Assembly: GCA_028554795.2 (NCBI GenBank)
Contig: CM068839.1
Coordinates: forward strand, 40,143,006-40,207,005
Direction of reading: 5' to 3'
Length of the DNA: 64,000 bases
Source of the DNA: Sinohyriopsis cumingii
Taxonomy: Eukaryota; Mollusca; Bivalvia; Unionida; Unionidae
A model generated the notes under the pieces. That model was not told where the DNA came from and made no database searches. It was given only the letters and a program-made list of their open reading frames with translations. Shown one piece after another: positions 41,901 through 56,900 of this stretch. Made by a program: the position numbers and the translations under genes. How positions within the stretch are numbered: position 1 is the stretch's first letter; every line of letters starts with the position of its first letter.

Positions 41901-44900
41901 GACTTTCACTACGACCACCATAATGACCATTTTTGACAGGCTTGTTTTACTTCTACATTTAAGCCATTTGGGAACAACTACCTTTGAGAAGTGGAGCAAA
42001 TAGCCCCTACAACCAGTGGTTGCTTAATAACAGCTAATTTCTACTTAATAAGTAAGGTGTGAGGGACCTTGAAACAGTGGCTGTTTAGTACAGGTTTCTG
42101 CTTACTAAAGTAACCTGTTTCATTTTAATTTCATTTAATAAAAGCCTCAGATATTTAGACAGTTATTCATGGTATTTTAGTATAATGATATTGGCACAGT
42201 TTCAGTCAAATCAGTTTATTTGCCAAATGAAAAAGACAGTTTGCTTGTTATATAATGATGCTTTGTTTTTAAGCTGGTTATCATGCTAAGTTTCCAAAAA
42301 ATTATATTCTTAAAGAACTGTGTATTTCTTGAAAAGTTCTATTAAAGTTCTTCCACATAGTTAAATTGTTGTAACTTCAATGAAATTTCAGGTGTGTGGC
42401 TATGCCTCTGATGTCCTTGTACACCTGTTGCGCAGTCAACTTCTGATGACACCAGCAATGTGGCAGTCATCTCTCCAAGCCCTGCTGAAAGGACTTCCTG
42501 TCCTTCAGGTATTTAGCATGTATTATTGAATTATGCCAACATAATCTTAACATTTTTGTTTGTCTGGTAAAAAAGCCCAGAATTTTAAAAAATGTAATTC
42601 TTAGATATCATATATCAAATTTTTAGATCTACAGTAAAGTTGAAAATCAGTGATTATAGGGTTTACTGAGTACTTCATAATACAACACTTTGGTATGACT
42701 GATAAACTCTATATGTTGAAAATCAGTGATTATAGGGTGTACTGAATGCTTCATAATACAACACTTTGGTATGACTGATAAATTCAATATGTTTAAACTA
42801 CATTATTTATCTTTTAAAGCATTTCTGATCTTTTTTTGTTGAATAATATTTTATTAAGAACAAAATCTATTTTCATTGCATAATCTAGTGTATGGTTTAT
42901 GTTGTTGTTCAAACATTCTCAAATGTAGACTATAAAATTATACCAGGTGGTGAGATTATATGGTCATAAACAAATGAAACTGATTGGTTGAAAATCATAA
43001 TTTCATTTTAAAAATGTACACGAAAAGTAAAATGCCAAAATTATTCAAAAGGGCAATTTATGAATATTTTAGCAAAATAAATAATAATTATTGTTAGCAC
43101 TTGGACTTGTACAAGTTTTGCCATATTAATAACATGCAGTTTTTTAATTAACTGAGGCATAATGCTTTATGATATTATTTTTGGCAGATATACATTTTTG
43201 TGTGATTATATTAATTTCCCTGCATAATTTGCTGAGATTTTGTCCAAGCATAAACATTCTGATTTTCATTTTATCAATCATGTGACAATAATTTTACTGT
43301 ATTATTGTTAAAAATCATAGAAGTAACTAGGACATACACTGATAATTTAGTAGGAAGATCTTTACCTTCATTTAAAATTAAAAAGTGGTAATCTTCTTAA
43401 TATAGGAGGTATTTAATGAAGAAATGATAGGGCTTGAAAATATGGTGTGCATTTAGGGTTTTTTTGGCACGATTTTTTGGAAATCAAAGTGAATCGAGCT
43501 ATTGCGGATTCTAGAATAGACCTTGGTAACCATCCTTGGTTTGATGGCAGTCATGAAGTCTTTATGGACCTCTGTTGTAGGAGTTGATTGTAGGCATGTG
43601 TTGTCACAATTGCTGAATGTGTTGACTCCATGGACTTTCATTTTTTGATAGCATTCCCCACTCTTACCGAATACCATATTTTTCCCTGTGTAATATGCTC
43701 CAAATTACGCAAAATGTAGACTTAATATTTTTGCTCCTAGGTTTCATTAAATTTCTCCAAATTTTTAATCTAACTGAGATTTTACATTGTCTTGCTTACT
43801 TACAATACATGTACTTCAGACAATATCAATAATTTTGTTGTAGGCGTGGAAAATGGATAGTTATTCTTGCAAAAAGAGTAGAGAAATTCCTCAAATTTCA
43901 GAAAATCCTCAAAATATCATCCGAGATCAAGTAAGATTTCTGTCAGGAGAATTGAAGACTTATGACATTTTTTAATCCCCAAAGCCTGCTGAATTTTCTT
44001 TGAAAAATTCATTGTTACCAACCATGAGGTAAGCAAGGTATTTAAAAATCTGTTTTCCATAGAAAGTTTGAGATCTTTAGTAAAACTGTAACCTGGTTTA
44101 TGGTATACTGGTACAAAGGTTTATGCTGTTTGACTAAAGTGAAAAAAGACCTCAGAGTGTAGACACTGAAATCAGAAGGCATTAAAAAGTTGCAGATTTG
44201 AATTTTGCTATTTGCAGTAATGTGTGTAAATATTATTTACAATCAAATTTGGCAAAATGTGATTGTTACCACAATACAATAAACATCAGATATAGTGAAG
44301 GTCAACTGACATCAACAATCATATCATTGTATCTGACTCTTGTATTTTTATGACCAAGTTAACATATTTTATATAAAATATTGGAAGGGATCATGCAATG
44401 TGCTTAATAATATCTTCTGTTTTGTTATACCCTCTTTCATTATGTTTACTCCTATTTCTGATGCAAAGGAATGATTACAGTTTACTTTGTCCCATGCTAT
44501 AATTAAGATTTTTTAGGTCATAGAGACTGTTTTATAATTAGGCATTCATTTTAAAGAAGTATTCTATTTGTGTAGGATTGCTCTCTGAGGTTCATTATGG
44601 GTGTTCTCCTGTAATTAGTGTTAGCAAGGGTTTTCATGTTCTTGTAAAGAGACCATCCTGACATAGATGGTTTTCATGTTCTTGTAAAGAGATCATCCTG
44701 ACACAGATGGTTTTCAGTCTTGTAAAGAGACAATCCTGACATTGATGGTTTTCAGTCTTGTAAAGAGACCATCCTGACATTGATGGTTTTCAGTCTTGTA
44801 AAGAGACCATCCTGACATTGATGGTTTTCAGTCTTGTAAAGAGACCATCCTGACATAGATGGTTTTCAGTCTTGTAAAGAGACCATCCTGACATTGATGG

Positions 44901-47900
44901 TTTTCAGTCTTGTAAAGAGATCATCCTGACATTGATGGTTTTCAGTCTTGTAAAGAGACCATCCTGACATTGATGGTTTTCATGTTCTTGTAAAGAGACC
45001 ATCCTGACATACATGGTTTTCAGTCTTGTAAAGAGACAATCCTGACATTGATGGTTTTCATTCTTGTAAAGAGACCATCCTGACATTGATGGTTTTCATG
45101 TTCTTGTAAAGAGACCATCCTGACATAGATGGTTTTCAGTCTTGTAAAGAGACCATCCTGATATAGATGGTTTTCATGTTCTTGTAAAGAGACCATCCTG
45201 ACATAGATGGTTTTCAGTCTTGTAAAGAGACCATCCTGACACAGATGGTTTTCATTCTTGTAAAGAGACCATCCTGACATAGATGGTTTTCATGTTCTTG
45301 TAAAGAGACCATCCTGACATTGATAGTTTTCAGTCTTGTAAAGAGACCATCCTGACATAGATGGTTTTCATTCTTGTAAAGAGACCATCCTGACATTGAT
45401 GGTTTTCAGTCTTGTAAAGAGACCATCCTGACATTGATGGTTTTCATTCTTGTAAAGAGACCATCCTGACATAGATGGTTTTCAGTCTTGTAAAGAGACC
45501 ATCCTGACATTGATGGTTTTCATTCTTGTAAAGAGACCATCCTGACACAGATGGTTTTCAGTCTTGTAAAGAGACCATCCTGACATAGATGGTTTTCATT
45601 CTTGTAAAGAGACCATCCTGACATAGATGGTTTTCATTCTTGTAAAGAGACCATCCTGACATAGATGGTTTTCAGTCTTGTAAAGAGACCATCCTGACAT
45701 TGATGGTTTTCATTCTTGTAAAGAGACCATCCTGACATTGATGGTTTTCAGTCTTGTAAAGAGACCATCCTGACATTGATGGTTTTCATTCTTGTAAAGA
45801 GACAATCCTGACACAGATGGTTTTCAGCCTTTTAAAGAGACCATCCTGACATAGATGGTTTTCAGTCTTGTAATTGTTGATCTGCCATAAACATATATCC
45901 ACCATTACTGAAAATGGAAAAAAGCCAAAAACATCATAGAAATCAACCTGGCATGAAGTTGATTAAAGTTTATTGAAATGATGCTGATCAACAGTCATAT
46001 ATAGTCACCAATACTAAGAATACGAAAATCTAAAAAGAACTTAAAAAACTGTTTGACAGATTTGACTAAATTTCAAAAAACGTTTTGTAATAAAGCTTCA
46101 GATTTTGTTCAATTGATGCCAATCTGCAATCAAATATGCAATAAATATGGCCACCATCACTAAAAATGACAAAAAAAAACAACAACCTTCAAACATCTTT
46201 TTAAAACAACTCAATACAATTGGACAAAGCATCTTGGCATGAAGGGATTTTAAATGTGTACAGACATTGCCATTCTTCTATAAAAATATGATTGCTGTAG
46301 TTAGAAATAGACAAACTTTTACCAGTCATCTAAAATCAGCTTAACAGAATTTGACCAGATTTTAAAGAAAGCATCTAAGCATAAAAGGCCTTTCACCTTT
46401 AGAGAAATTATGCCAGTCCACCATCAAATGTGGTGGCCATTGTTATAAATAGAAAGGGTGCACCGAGTGGCTGAGTGGTCTAAAGCGCTTTCTGTTACGG
46501 ATCACTGCCATCTCACCTCTCTCTTCATGGGTTCGAGTCTAGGATTCAGCCAATGTGGGTATGTGAGAAAGCTTGCCAGTAGCTTCTCTTGGGTCAGTGG
46601 TTCTTCCCGGGGTTTTCCCAGGTTCTTCCTCCACCATTAATACTGGCTGCCATGCATATCCTACCGCGTGCTGAAAAATGGCGTTAAACCCCACAACAGC
46701 AACATTAAATAGAAAGACCATTAAATGACTTTATCTATACTTTTTCTACAAAAGATATCCTAAACAGAATTAGACAAACTGAGATAGAACGCATCCTGGC
46801 ATAGAGGCCTTTTAGTATTGGGCCAACTCAGAAAGAAAGCGTTCTGGTATAGAAGCCTTTCAGTATTTGGTCAGCTCAGAAAGAAAGCATCCTGGCATAG
46901 AAACCTTTCAGTATTGGACCAGTTTGGAAAGAAAACATTTGGCATAGAGGCCTTTCAGTATTAGACCAGCTCAGAAAGAAAGTATCCTGCCATAGAGGCC
47001 TTTAAGTATTGGACCAGCTTGGAAAGAAAGTGTCCAGGCATAGAGGCCTTTCAGTATTAGACCAGCTCAGAAAGAAATATCCAGGCATAGTGGCATTTCA
47101 GTATTTGGACCAGCTCAGAAAGAAAGTATTCTGGCATAGTGGCCTTTCAGTATTAGACCAGCTTGGAAAGAAAGCATCCTGGCACAGAGGCCTTTCAGTA
47201 TTGGACCAACTTAGAAAGAAAGTATCCTGGCATAGTGGCCTTTCAGTATTTGGACCAGCTTAGAAAGAAAGTATCCTGGCATAGATGCCTTTCAGTATAT
47301 GGACCAGCTTAGAAAGAAAGCATCCTGGCATAGATGCCTTTCAGTATTGGACCAACATAGAAAGAAAGCATCCTGGCATAGATGGTTTTCATTATTTTAG
47401 ACAAATGATATGCAGTAAAAACCAAACGAAAATGTCAAATTTGCAGAAACCTTGAAACAGTTTTTTTTTCTCATAACATAAGCAGTCAACATCATTGGAT
47501 TAATTTTAACAGAAAGCTTCCTTCTAATCCAGATTTTTCAGTGACTGCTTGTGCATTTGTTTGTTAGGTAAATAATCAGCCAGATGAGCAATATCTTGTT
47601 TACAGCATGAACCATATTGCACGTACTAAAAGTTGATTCTGGATTGTGTGCTGAGGTTAAGACAGCACAGAGAGAACTTGCTAATCTTATGCCATCGAAA
47701 AAACAAATGTGGAGTGTCAGTCTTGTAAATGACAATGGGCAGGGAACAGCTTTAATCAACACCTGCCTAGCTGAAACTTAGTGTTTTGAATACATTATGC
47801 ACAGAATGCTTGGATCAGTCAAATAATAATAATAATAATAATGAGGACTTTGTTTAGCACCTAGTCTTTAGAAGCCCTAAGCGCTTTACATTAGACAACA

Positions 47901-50900
47901 CATATAAGATAAAAAACATATATAAACACCATGAAATTAGAAAACATGCCGAGAATATTTAAGGTAGGAAGCATTATTAGGTCTTTAAGTTTGTTTTTGC
48001 AGTCGAAATAAATGAGTTTTGAGAGCACTCTTGAATGTGATCTCTGTGTCTTTGTATCTAAGTTCAGTGGGGATTTTATTCCATGTTGCTGGGCCCTGGT
48101 ATGCAAAAGAATGCTGTCCATATGACTTTGTTTTCCTAGTGAGAATAATGAGTATACGATTGTCAGAAGAGGATCGTAAGTATCTTGCTGGTGTGTACAC
48201 ATGGGTGAGGTTGGATAAGTATGTTGGACTAGAGTCCGTCAGTGAAACATAGCACAGAGAACAAATTTTGTATTTGATTCTGAATTGAATGGATAGCCAG
48301 TGTAGGGTACAGAGTAGCGGGGAGGTGTGCTCTGATCGTGGTACTCTAAGTATGATCCGAGCAGTTGTGTTTCTAACTTTTTGAAGTTTTTGGAGTAGAT
48401 ATTGAGATGAACCAGACAGAGTTGAGTTACAATAGTCCAGTCTTGAAAGTACTAATGAACACACAAGTGTTTTAGTGGCATCAGCTGAAAGATATTTGCG
48501 AATTGAGCTGATGCGTCTCAGCTCAAGATATGTAGCCTTGCATATGTTCATGACTTGTTGGTGCAATGTGAGAGTACTGTCCAGAGTAACACCTAGGTTT
48601 TGTACTGATTGTGTGAATTTAATGTTGGTGTTGCTGATATTTATTGTTTGAGGTAAAGGATGTGAATGAGAAAGTCTTTTTGTTGTGATCAGAATGGCCT
48701 CAGTTTTATCATCATTCATCTGCAGCTTGTTACATGTCATCCATGATTTCACATCAGAAATGCACCTCTCTACACCTTGGATGGTAGCATCAACTTCAGT
48801 TGGGTGGCTAGATTTGTATATTTGGGTGTCATCAGCATACAATTGGTTGTTGTTGTTGTTGTTGTTGTGGGGTTTAACGCCATTTTTCAGCACTTGATTG
48901 GCTATACATGGCGGCCAGTATTAATGGTGGAGGAAGAACCTGGCAAAACCCAGGAAAGAACCACCGACCCACGAGAAGCTACTGGCAAGCTTTCTCACAT
49001 ACCCACATTGGCTGAATCTTAGACTCGAACCGCCGCAGACAGAGGTGAGATGGCAGTGATCCGTAACGAAGAGCACTTTAGACCACTCGGCCGTACAACT
49101 GGTGAGACACTGGATGATGATCTATGACACTTGAGAGCGACTGAGTTTAAAGAATGAAGAGAACAGGTCTAAGAACAGACCCCTGTGGAACACCACAACA
49201 TAGATCAACTGGGCTGGAGTGTGTTCCATTTGCAGACACAGTTTGTGTCCTGTTGACCAAATAGGACTTGAACCACAGTAAGGCTGTATCATGAATGCCA
49301 AATACATGCTGGAGATGGTGAAGTAATATATCATGGTCTATTGTGTCAAATGCTGCAGACAAATCAAGGAGGGTGAGGACTGTAATCTTTCTGCTATCCA
49401 AAGCAGAGAGAATGTCATTAACTACTTTTAGAAGAGTAGTTTCAGTACTATGGCAAGGGCAATATGCAGATTGTACATTGCTAAAAAGACTGTTTGAATT
49501 CAGATGAGATACAAGCTGGCCATTGGTAGAACAACCTTTTCTAAGATTTTTGACATGAATGGGAGATTAGAAACTGGGCAGTAGTTCTTTAAATCGTTAT
49601 GGTCTAGTAAATAAAGCCATTTTAAGAAAGTATCTATCATTACTAGGACAGTTGATAAATAAACATTTTGTTTATTTGTCTAAAGTATGGAGAGGAAAGG
49701 AAAGTGTGATGGAAAATTTAAAATACCAACTCATGACCATTCTTCTTCAGACCTTCACTTCCACTCTGTAACTTTAAACACTAAATAAAATCAGGATTGG
49801 TAAAAATTCTTTTACGGTGATCCTGTGGATCAGTGTTAATAAATTCTACTTTTGTTCCCTGAAATCAGTACTATAAAAAATTACGATTATTTTTTTACAG
49901 TCCTATGCCTCAGTTGGAACAGGTCTTGGAGGTACAGTATTTGCAATGTTGGAACCTAAATTGGCAACAGAACTGGGAGAATTGCCTCTACTCGAGAAAT
50001 TTCGTGGCACTCTGCGATGTATGCTATCCTCAGATCTTAAGTAAGTGAATTTTTGAGCCATTATATTCCTAAGCATTAGGCATTGACCATTGTATTGTTG
50101 TGTTTTGGCTTGAGGGTAGGTTAAAAATACACTGTACCTATTTCCCTTTGGTTGGAATAAATTATTGTTTGTTTTGTTTTGTTCCAATTCCTTGATCTTA
50201 ATGAGCAGAAAACAAAATATATTGTCTGTAAAATTATGTCATCCACATGCCTTGTAAAATTCAGTAAATGATAATTTATCAGGCATTATGAAAAGTATTG
50301 CAAAAATCAAAATGCCTCTTTGAAAAGAAAAAAAGAAAATACATGACTAATTTGAAGCACATTGTTGTTGTCATTCCATCGAGTTTGAAGATGACAATGA
50401 CATCATTGGTTTCAGTGAGTACGTGAGTGGCTGATAGGACAATTTGTGCTCTGATTTGTCTGTGGCACAGGGAACAGGAGATGCAGCTTGGGTTTGCTTG
50501 ATTAATATGGGACATGCTGCAGTTCTGAGATTTACACTGCTTGCACTTATGTACTGCCTTGGCAATTCATCTCATTTCAAAGTCTCTTGCTTTAGTAGTG
50601 ATGATATTGCTTCAGTATGGATGAGATTGTACCAGGTGGAGAGATCGTATATGAGATCTTCTCAAGACTCAAGGTCATTGTTGAAGTGTTTCAGGGATGA
50701 CTTAAGAGAATTGTTGAAGCATTTCAGCACTCAAAAAATCTGATAGCCTGATGCCTTGCTAATTTGCATAGGTATGATCACGACATGGAACAACCCAATA
50801 TAGGTAAATCAAAGAGATGCTTGGTACATTTAGGAGAACAGAAGTTGTTACATAATATTGCTATGAATGAGCATGCTTAAGCCATATGTATTATAGATAC

Positions 50901-53900
50901 TTGACAAGGTTTTGAACAGCAACATTTCTTTGAAGTTGAATTTTACTGCATATATATAACGCAAAGCATGATCATTTAAATTGTCAGAATAGTGTTTAAG
51001 TGCAGTTTAGGCAGCAATGAGCTATCAGCAATGCCCAGCAAAATAAATTCAGAACTCCTAGTCGATGGAATTTTACCGGCAAAAATAAAAAATAAATACT
51101 AAATAAACAAGGGGGAGGGCAATTAATTCTTTGCACATGCTGCATATATATCGACATATGTAAATTTGGTTATGACCAGGATTTGCTCAGAGAATCCAGT
51201 AGACAAGTTTGAACACCAGGGCCATCCATTCTCTAGTGAATGTAGTGATGAACACTAATGACACTTACATTACCTTCAATCCCCTTATTGAATTAATATT
51301 TGAATTATAGTAATTGCAACATTGTGTGACAAATAATATTAAAAAAGAGGAAACTTTAGGCATATTGAAATTGGAGTCCAGGCTTGGGGAATTTAAGCCA
51401 GGGCTTAAGATTTTTACTGAGTTACCAGCTCAGGGCATGTGTCCAAACATTTCCTTTGAGCGCTGCATTTGTTCTGACCATCCTGAGATTGTTTTCCCCT
51501 CTTCAGCTCGCCATAGAAAATCTTTGTTGGTCACACTCCTGACATCCTGGTGACATGACCTGCCCATCTCATCTGGGAATGTATTAGCAGAATATGGATG
51601 ATTGGAATGGCTGACCTTATGAGAACTTAAGTGTCTGGAACCCTGCCCTGCCATCTTATCCTCATCAGTTTTCTCAGGCAACTTATGTGCAAATGGTTCA
51701 GCTTCTTGGCATGACATCTATACACCATCCAATTTTCGCATGCATACAGCAGGGTTGGCAACACATAGTTGTATTTACATATGTACATTTAAAATATGAA
51801 TGAAATCCACTTTAATTATATAGTTGAAAGTGGTACCTCTCAAAACAGTCATTATCCACACATAATGCAAATTTACATCCAGTGACAACGTCATGTTATC
51901 TCCCTTCTCTAACACACATTTTGCATTTCCCATGTGTTGGGAACTATCCTGGCCAGTACCTTAGACCCTCCTGTCAGCATTAGACAGCTTTTCATTTCCT
52001 AGTCCTCTGAAAGCCAGCAACCATCTAATTGGCCAAGTTCATTTAAAATTCAAGTTGTTTTGATCTGGTGTTTTTTGTCTCTTTCATTGCAGGTCAGGGC
52101 TTTACATATCACTGTATAGATTAGAAACTGAAAAATGTACTTCCATCATTTCTTTGCTTTATGGCAAGAACTGTACTGCATTTGATTCTGGTCCACATTA
52201 TCCCCCCTTCCCCCCTTTGTGTTTAGAATAATTAACAACCACTCTACATTTCACTTCTTTATGTTTCCGGGGTTTTTCTTGCTGAGTTACACTGGACAGT
52301 TGCGTGGGATCCATGTTATTAAATAATATATGGACAGTTTTCTGGCAACACAAGTCATCTTCTGTTTTTGCATAATTTTCATGCTCCACTGGCTTTTTAA
52401 ACAACTGGGAATTTTTTAAAGGTTCTGACATTAATTTCTTATTTGCCCACATACCATAACAGAAGATGTGAATCTTCAAACAACTGGGGACTTGAAAAGA
52501 AGAGTTTATTGAATGGACTATTGTTTGTCATCTGTTGTCCATCTATTTGTTACCACTACTCAGTATTGCTACAAAATTTTACACACATGTTCATTCCAGG
52601 GTTTAATTGGTTCTAAATGAAAATGGTGCTGATCGAACATCAAATGTAGCTACAATCATGAAAATCTCGTTATTGCTACTCATCTTGAATGGATGGTCAT
52701 ATTAACATAGGGTTTTAATTAAAAGACTTACGATGTCTAGTTGGTCTTAATGAAAATGGTGTCAGTATGACATGTACATACCTGCCATATTTCCAGACAG
52801 TTTGGAGGGGGATTTTGAGACTCAAAAAAATGTGTTTTGAGGTCCCAAGGGGTGTCAGTGCACATGACCAAAAACAGACAATGTTGTTGAATTGAGAATA
52901 AGCTATCTTTTCACCAAAGCCTATAGAAAATGTTTAAAAATCAAATCTGAATTAAAAAAGTAAACTCATCTGTTTTTTCAAAGGCTTTTATACACTTACA
53001 AAGAAAGAAATTTAGCTTAACATTGTCAAATATGAATGCTGTTCATATACACATGCAAACACTCACATAATCACAACACAATGACATGAAATAGAAACAT
53101 ACATCAAGTTTCTGTCTTTAAAATCTATTGGATGTCAAAATATATGCATAATTTTGATGCAGTATTTGCTGCTGTCAAAAGATAAAAAGGGGGTTTGAAG
53201 GTAATGCAAGTGTCATTAGTGTTCATCTTTGCACTCACTAGAGACTGGATGGTACTGTTGTTGGGGGAGAGGGAAAACATAATATTCTTAAGTTTAATTT
53301 TTTTACAGGTAATACAGCACTACAGCTGTCATAATTTAAGCCTCTATCCAGTTTGGGTGTTAATTCTTTATCAACACAAATCAACTTTGCAAAAATGAGT
53401 GTTGTCTTTCAGTTCTTATGTTACTTATTTAGGCTCAAATAAACAGCATCACAAGAAAGAGTGAAAACAACAAGTTTTTTAAAAATTAAACAAATAATTT
53501 ATTTCCCTGGAAAAGTACTGTAAAAATGAAAAAATAATAACTTATTGTTTTAAGAATCAAATCTAAAAATAATCCAAGAATAATCCACTAATAAAATTCT
53601 AGAACTCCAATTAATGAAATGTTCTAATGAATTCAAGTTCGAGTCCTGACGAAGAATCCAAGATGGAAGGCTATGATGTATCCTTTATGGTGTTGGAATG
53701 TCTAAAGCTCTGTGTTATTCTTAAACAATAATCTGTGATGGAAATCCAAATAAAAATTTTAAGAAATGTCTTTGTTGAAGAATCCTATATGGGCACTCAG
53801 AATATTTCCAGAGAAATGAATTAATCTTTTAGAATCCAAATAATCAGAAGAAAAATTAACATATAACTCGAAAACTGGATACAGCAGAACAAAACGACTT

Positions 53901-56900
53901 GACATCAAGTGTTTTAAGCCCAGGCTGAGATTATTTCTCTAAAATAAAGGTTATACAGTAATTTTTGAGGCGTAGAATGAATGCCCTTATAAGGGTCACA
54001 TGATCATGATTACATCACATACTCAAAATATGGTCCTGATGAAAACCAATCATTTTGCTCTAAGAATACAATTTTTAAAAGTTTTTTACTTCACTAAGAA
54101 CTATTTACAAGCCTAGGGTCACATATCTGAAAATATTTCCAAATCACATAAACAAGATTATATTATAATAGCATGTACAATAAAAATAAACTTTTAAAGC
54201 TGACAAACAATAAAATTAAAATAAATATGAATTAAATTAGATATACATAACACAGTGAATCTATTTCATGGCTAAAATCATCATAAAAAAGCAGGGGTCA
54301 GTTAATAGTTAGTATTTTAACAAGATAACGAATTGAGAATCAAGTCAGCTAATTGGAATGTTCAATTCAGCATGTTAATATGCTACATAGATGGTGCTCC
54401 TATTTCAGTGGATGTTGCATACTTCAGAATGACTCGTGTAGATATGTTTGCAGTATGTGCAATGAATTAAATGATCCCCTTTGCTGCTGTATTTGACAAA
54501 GTAAACCTCTGTCAACCTAAAGTTTTGAAATTTTGTTTTTTTGCTGGACTTTGCTTGCTTTGCTGATAGTGTATTGCTTCCTGAATTGCACTCTTCAAAA
54601 CTGGATCACACAATTAAATAATCATCTTTTGTATTTTAGATAAGAGTCAAAATCTGACTCCAATGAAACATTGCCGCTGATCATAAACTTTATTAAAGAT
54701 AGCTTCAGCCTTCTTAGTCAATGCAGTGATATGTATTAAGATTGGTTCTTCAGTACGTCTCTTTGACCTACTTAAGAGGAATTGGATTTTTTCTACTTTG
54801 TGTACTTCACCTATTCAAATTAGCAAAATGGACTCAGCATAATTTGACTTGACACATCACCCTAGCAGGCATAGGCCACCCAATTACATAATATCTGAAA
54901 TGTGGTTGTTTATCTAAGGCCACCTAACCTTTTAATTGCCGCAGTATCAGCTGTATGCACAGAGGATAGGTTATTTGAGCAGGACAGTGTTTACTGTTAA
55001 TACATACTGATTACAGGCATATTTATATCATGGTGGTCAAAATAGTATGTTTTGGTTGTTGAAATAACTTTGCTACAATGGTTCAAAACACGATTGTTAG
55101 GGGGCTTGGGAGTCCAAAAGTGTCTTTATCATGTGACATAGCATAATATGGCAGGTATGCAGCAAATTTGAAAATCTTGTTATCAGTGAAGAAGATCAAA
55201 AATGGTTTCAATATTCTGCAGTTAAAAAAACAATGTTATCTTGAATTCATGGAAATTCTTTTTGAGCAAGTAGAGCATCAGTCCTCTTTGAAGGACTCTT
55301 GTAAATTTGTATTCTCCCAATTTTCTAAAAGAAGACACTCATAACAATGCATTTTTTTATCAGAAAAAATGATTATATTATTTTAATTTTTATTATATTG
55401 TCAAATGAAATTATTCAAATAATAATGAATTAGGAAAAGTACAAGTCATTAAAAGTGATTAAAAGAAACCTTGTTATGTGTATTGACCACCAGCATGTGT
55501 ATGTGCATTAGGGATGTTGCAATTAAGATATATTTCTGATTGCCAGAACCTAATAAAGTTAAAGCAGTGGTTCCCAACCCCTCAGGTAGCAACTCAAATC
55601 AAGGTTGCAAGGATGTTCTGGAGGGTCACTAAGATTTTGCTTGAGGAGTAAAATTTAACAAAATGAGGTTGTGAGGCTCAGAAAAATTATTTTTTAGGGT
55701 TGCAGCCCAATAAGGCTGGGAACCACTGTGTTAAAGGGTGGTATTTATGAGCTAACCAGTCGGATAGTAAGTATTCAGTGAAATTTTAGCAATATGTTAC
55801 GTAATAATTTTGGTAGATTTTTCAAGCTCTAAATAATTTGTGGCAAGCACTTTTTGCTGTACATAAAGCAAGCTCGTAGGATAATATACAGTATATGCTC
55901 ACTTGCAAGTCATGTCAGACTGCAAACAACAAATATCTGCTATAGCATAATGCACCTATTGATCTAGTTTATATTGTTTGTTCTAGTGATTACTCCTACA
56001 AACTGCACAGATCCAGATCTGACAGCTCATGATGTGCTGGCAGATCTGGATCTATGCAGTTTGCAATTAGGCTCATTTTATAAGTAAGTAAATATGTGGT
56101 ATACAGATATGCATGTGCACATTATTGCAGAATTGGGCAGTTGGTCAAGAGCTTAGCTGACAGCATTGGGTAAATAGAGACAATTTAATGGCTATGATAC
56201 AATATATACTCACTAATAAGTCGAGTCTCCAGACCCAGATCTACCATTGCATAATGCGCTGACAGATCTGTCTATGCAGCTTATTGGGAGTAATCAGTAG
56301 AACAGATCCAGATCTGCTAGTGCATTATGCACTGGCAAATAAAGGTCTATGTTGTTTATAGTTCTCCTCAACTTATGAGCAAGCAAAGTCTTATCTTTAT
56401 AATCATGACATTTTTAATTAATTTTCCTTAAATATTTACAGTGTACTTAAAAGTTTTGTTTCAATCACTAGGACACATTTCAAAATGAAAAGTTCTGCAT
56501 ATAAAGAAACAGATATACAAATGAGGGGACAGAACATATACACTTGATAAAATTAGTATTTCAGTGTAGAATGTTGATAAAGGATGTATTACACATACAA
56601 AAATTTAGTTATAATTTTTCACTGTAATTTCAGATTGTAAAATATATGCAAATGAATAGGTGGACCATTTCCCACTTTTCCAAGGGGAAAATGTCAATTT
56701 GATACAAATTGTAATGCCTTGTAAATGTGTGCAGTTTGTAGATAAAGGAAAATTACACACTGAAAAAGACAATGTATCTTTTTTATAACAAAGAAATTAC
56801 TCTGGCATGGGCTCACTTTCAAAAGTGTATGATTGCTTCTTACAAATTCTTCATTAATTAAGTAGCAGTATACAGAATCCATAAAGAAATGGATCTCTGT

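Larger units (their letters stand above)
39143..42391 (+). other. RTTN: Rotatin intron g-h
   Basis: 3,249 bases. Contains a TIR-bearing element (40060-41265) with a zinc-finger relic and dispersed repeats (41250-42110). 39143-40050 shows nothing I recognise. Confidence 0.8.
47821..49605 (-). mobile_element. L2/CR1-type LINE, 5' truncated, split by a SINE
   Basis: Minus strand. RT motifs in order: LKNYCPVSNL near 49590, LLDLSAAFDTIDHDIL and GVPQGSVL in 49147-49401, then LYADDTQIY at the top of a 302-codon open frame (47985-48893) running to the natural C-terminus (ITFKSALKTHLFRLQKQT). The 3' end has TGTAAAGCGCTTAGGGCT and an (ATT)n tail, typical of L2/CR1-like elements. Defects: a TAA after PVLFIL, a SINE just before YADD, and missing 5' half. 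It looks comparatively young. Confidence 0.85.
42509..49900 (+). other. RTTN: Rotatin intron h-i
   Basis: 7,392 bases. Contains a 76-bp duplication, unassigned AT-rich sequence (42800-44600), two minisatellites in a dispersed repeat (44632-47395), two SINE A copies and a LINE (47821-49605). Confidence 0.85.

Noticed and set aside
47985-48893. 302-codon frame as a host gene
   Set aside because: It is LINE reverse transcriptase C-terminus preceded by translated SINE sequence.
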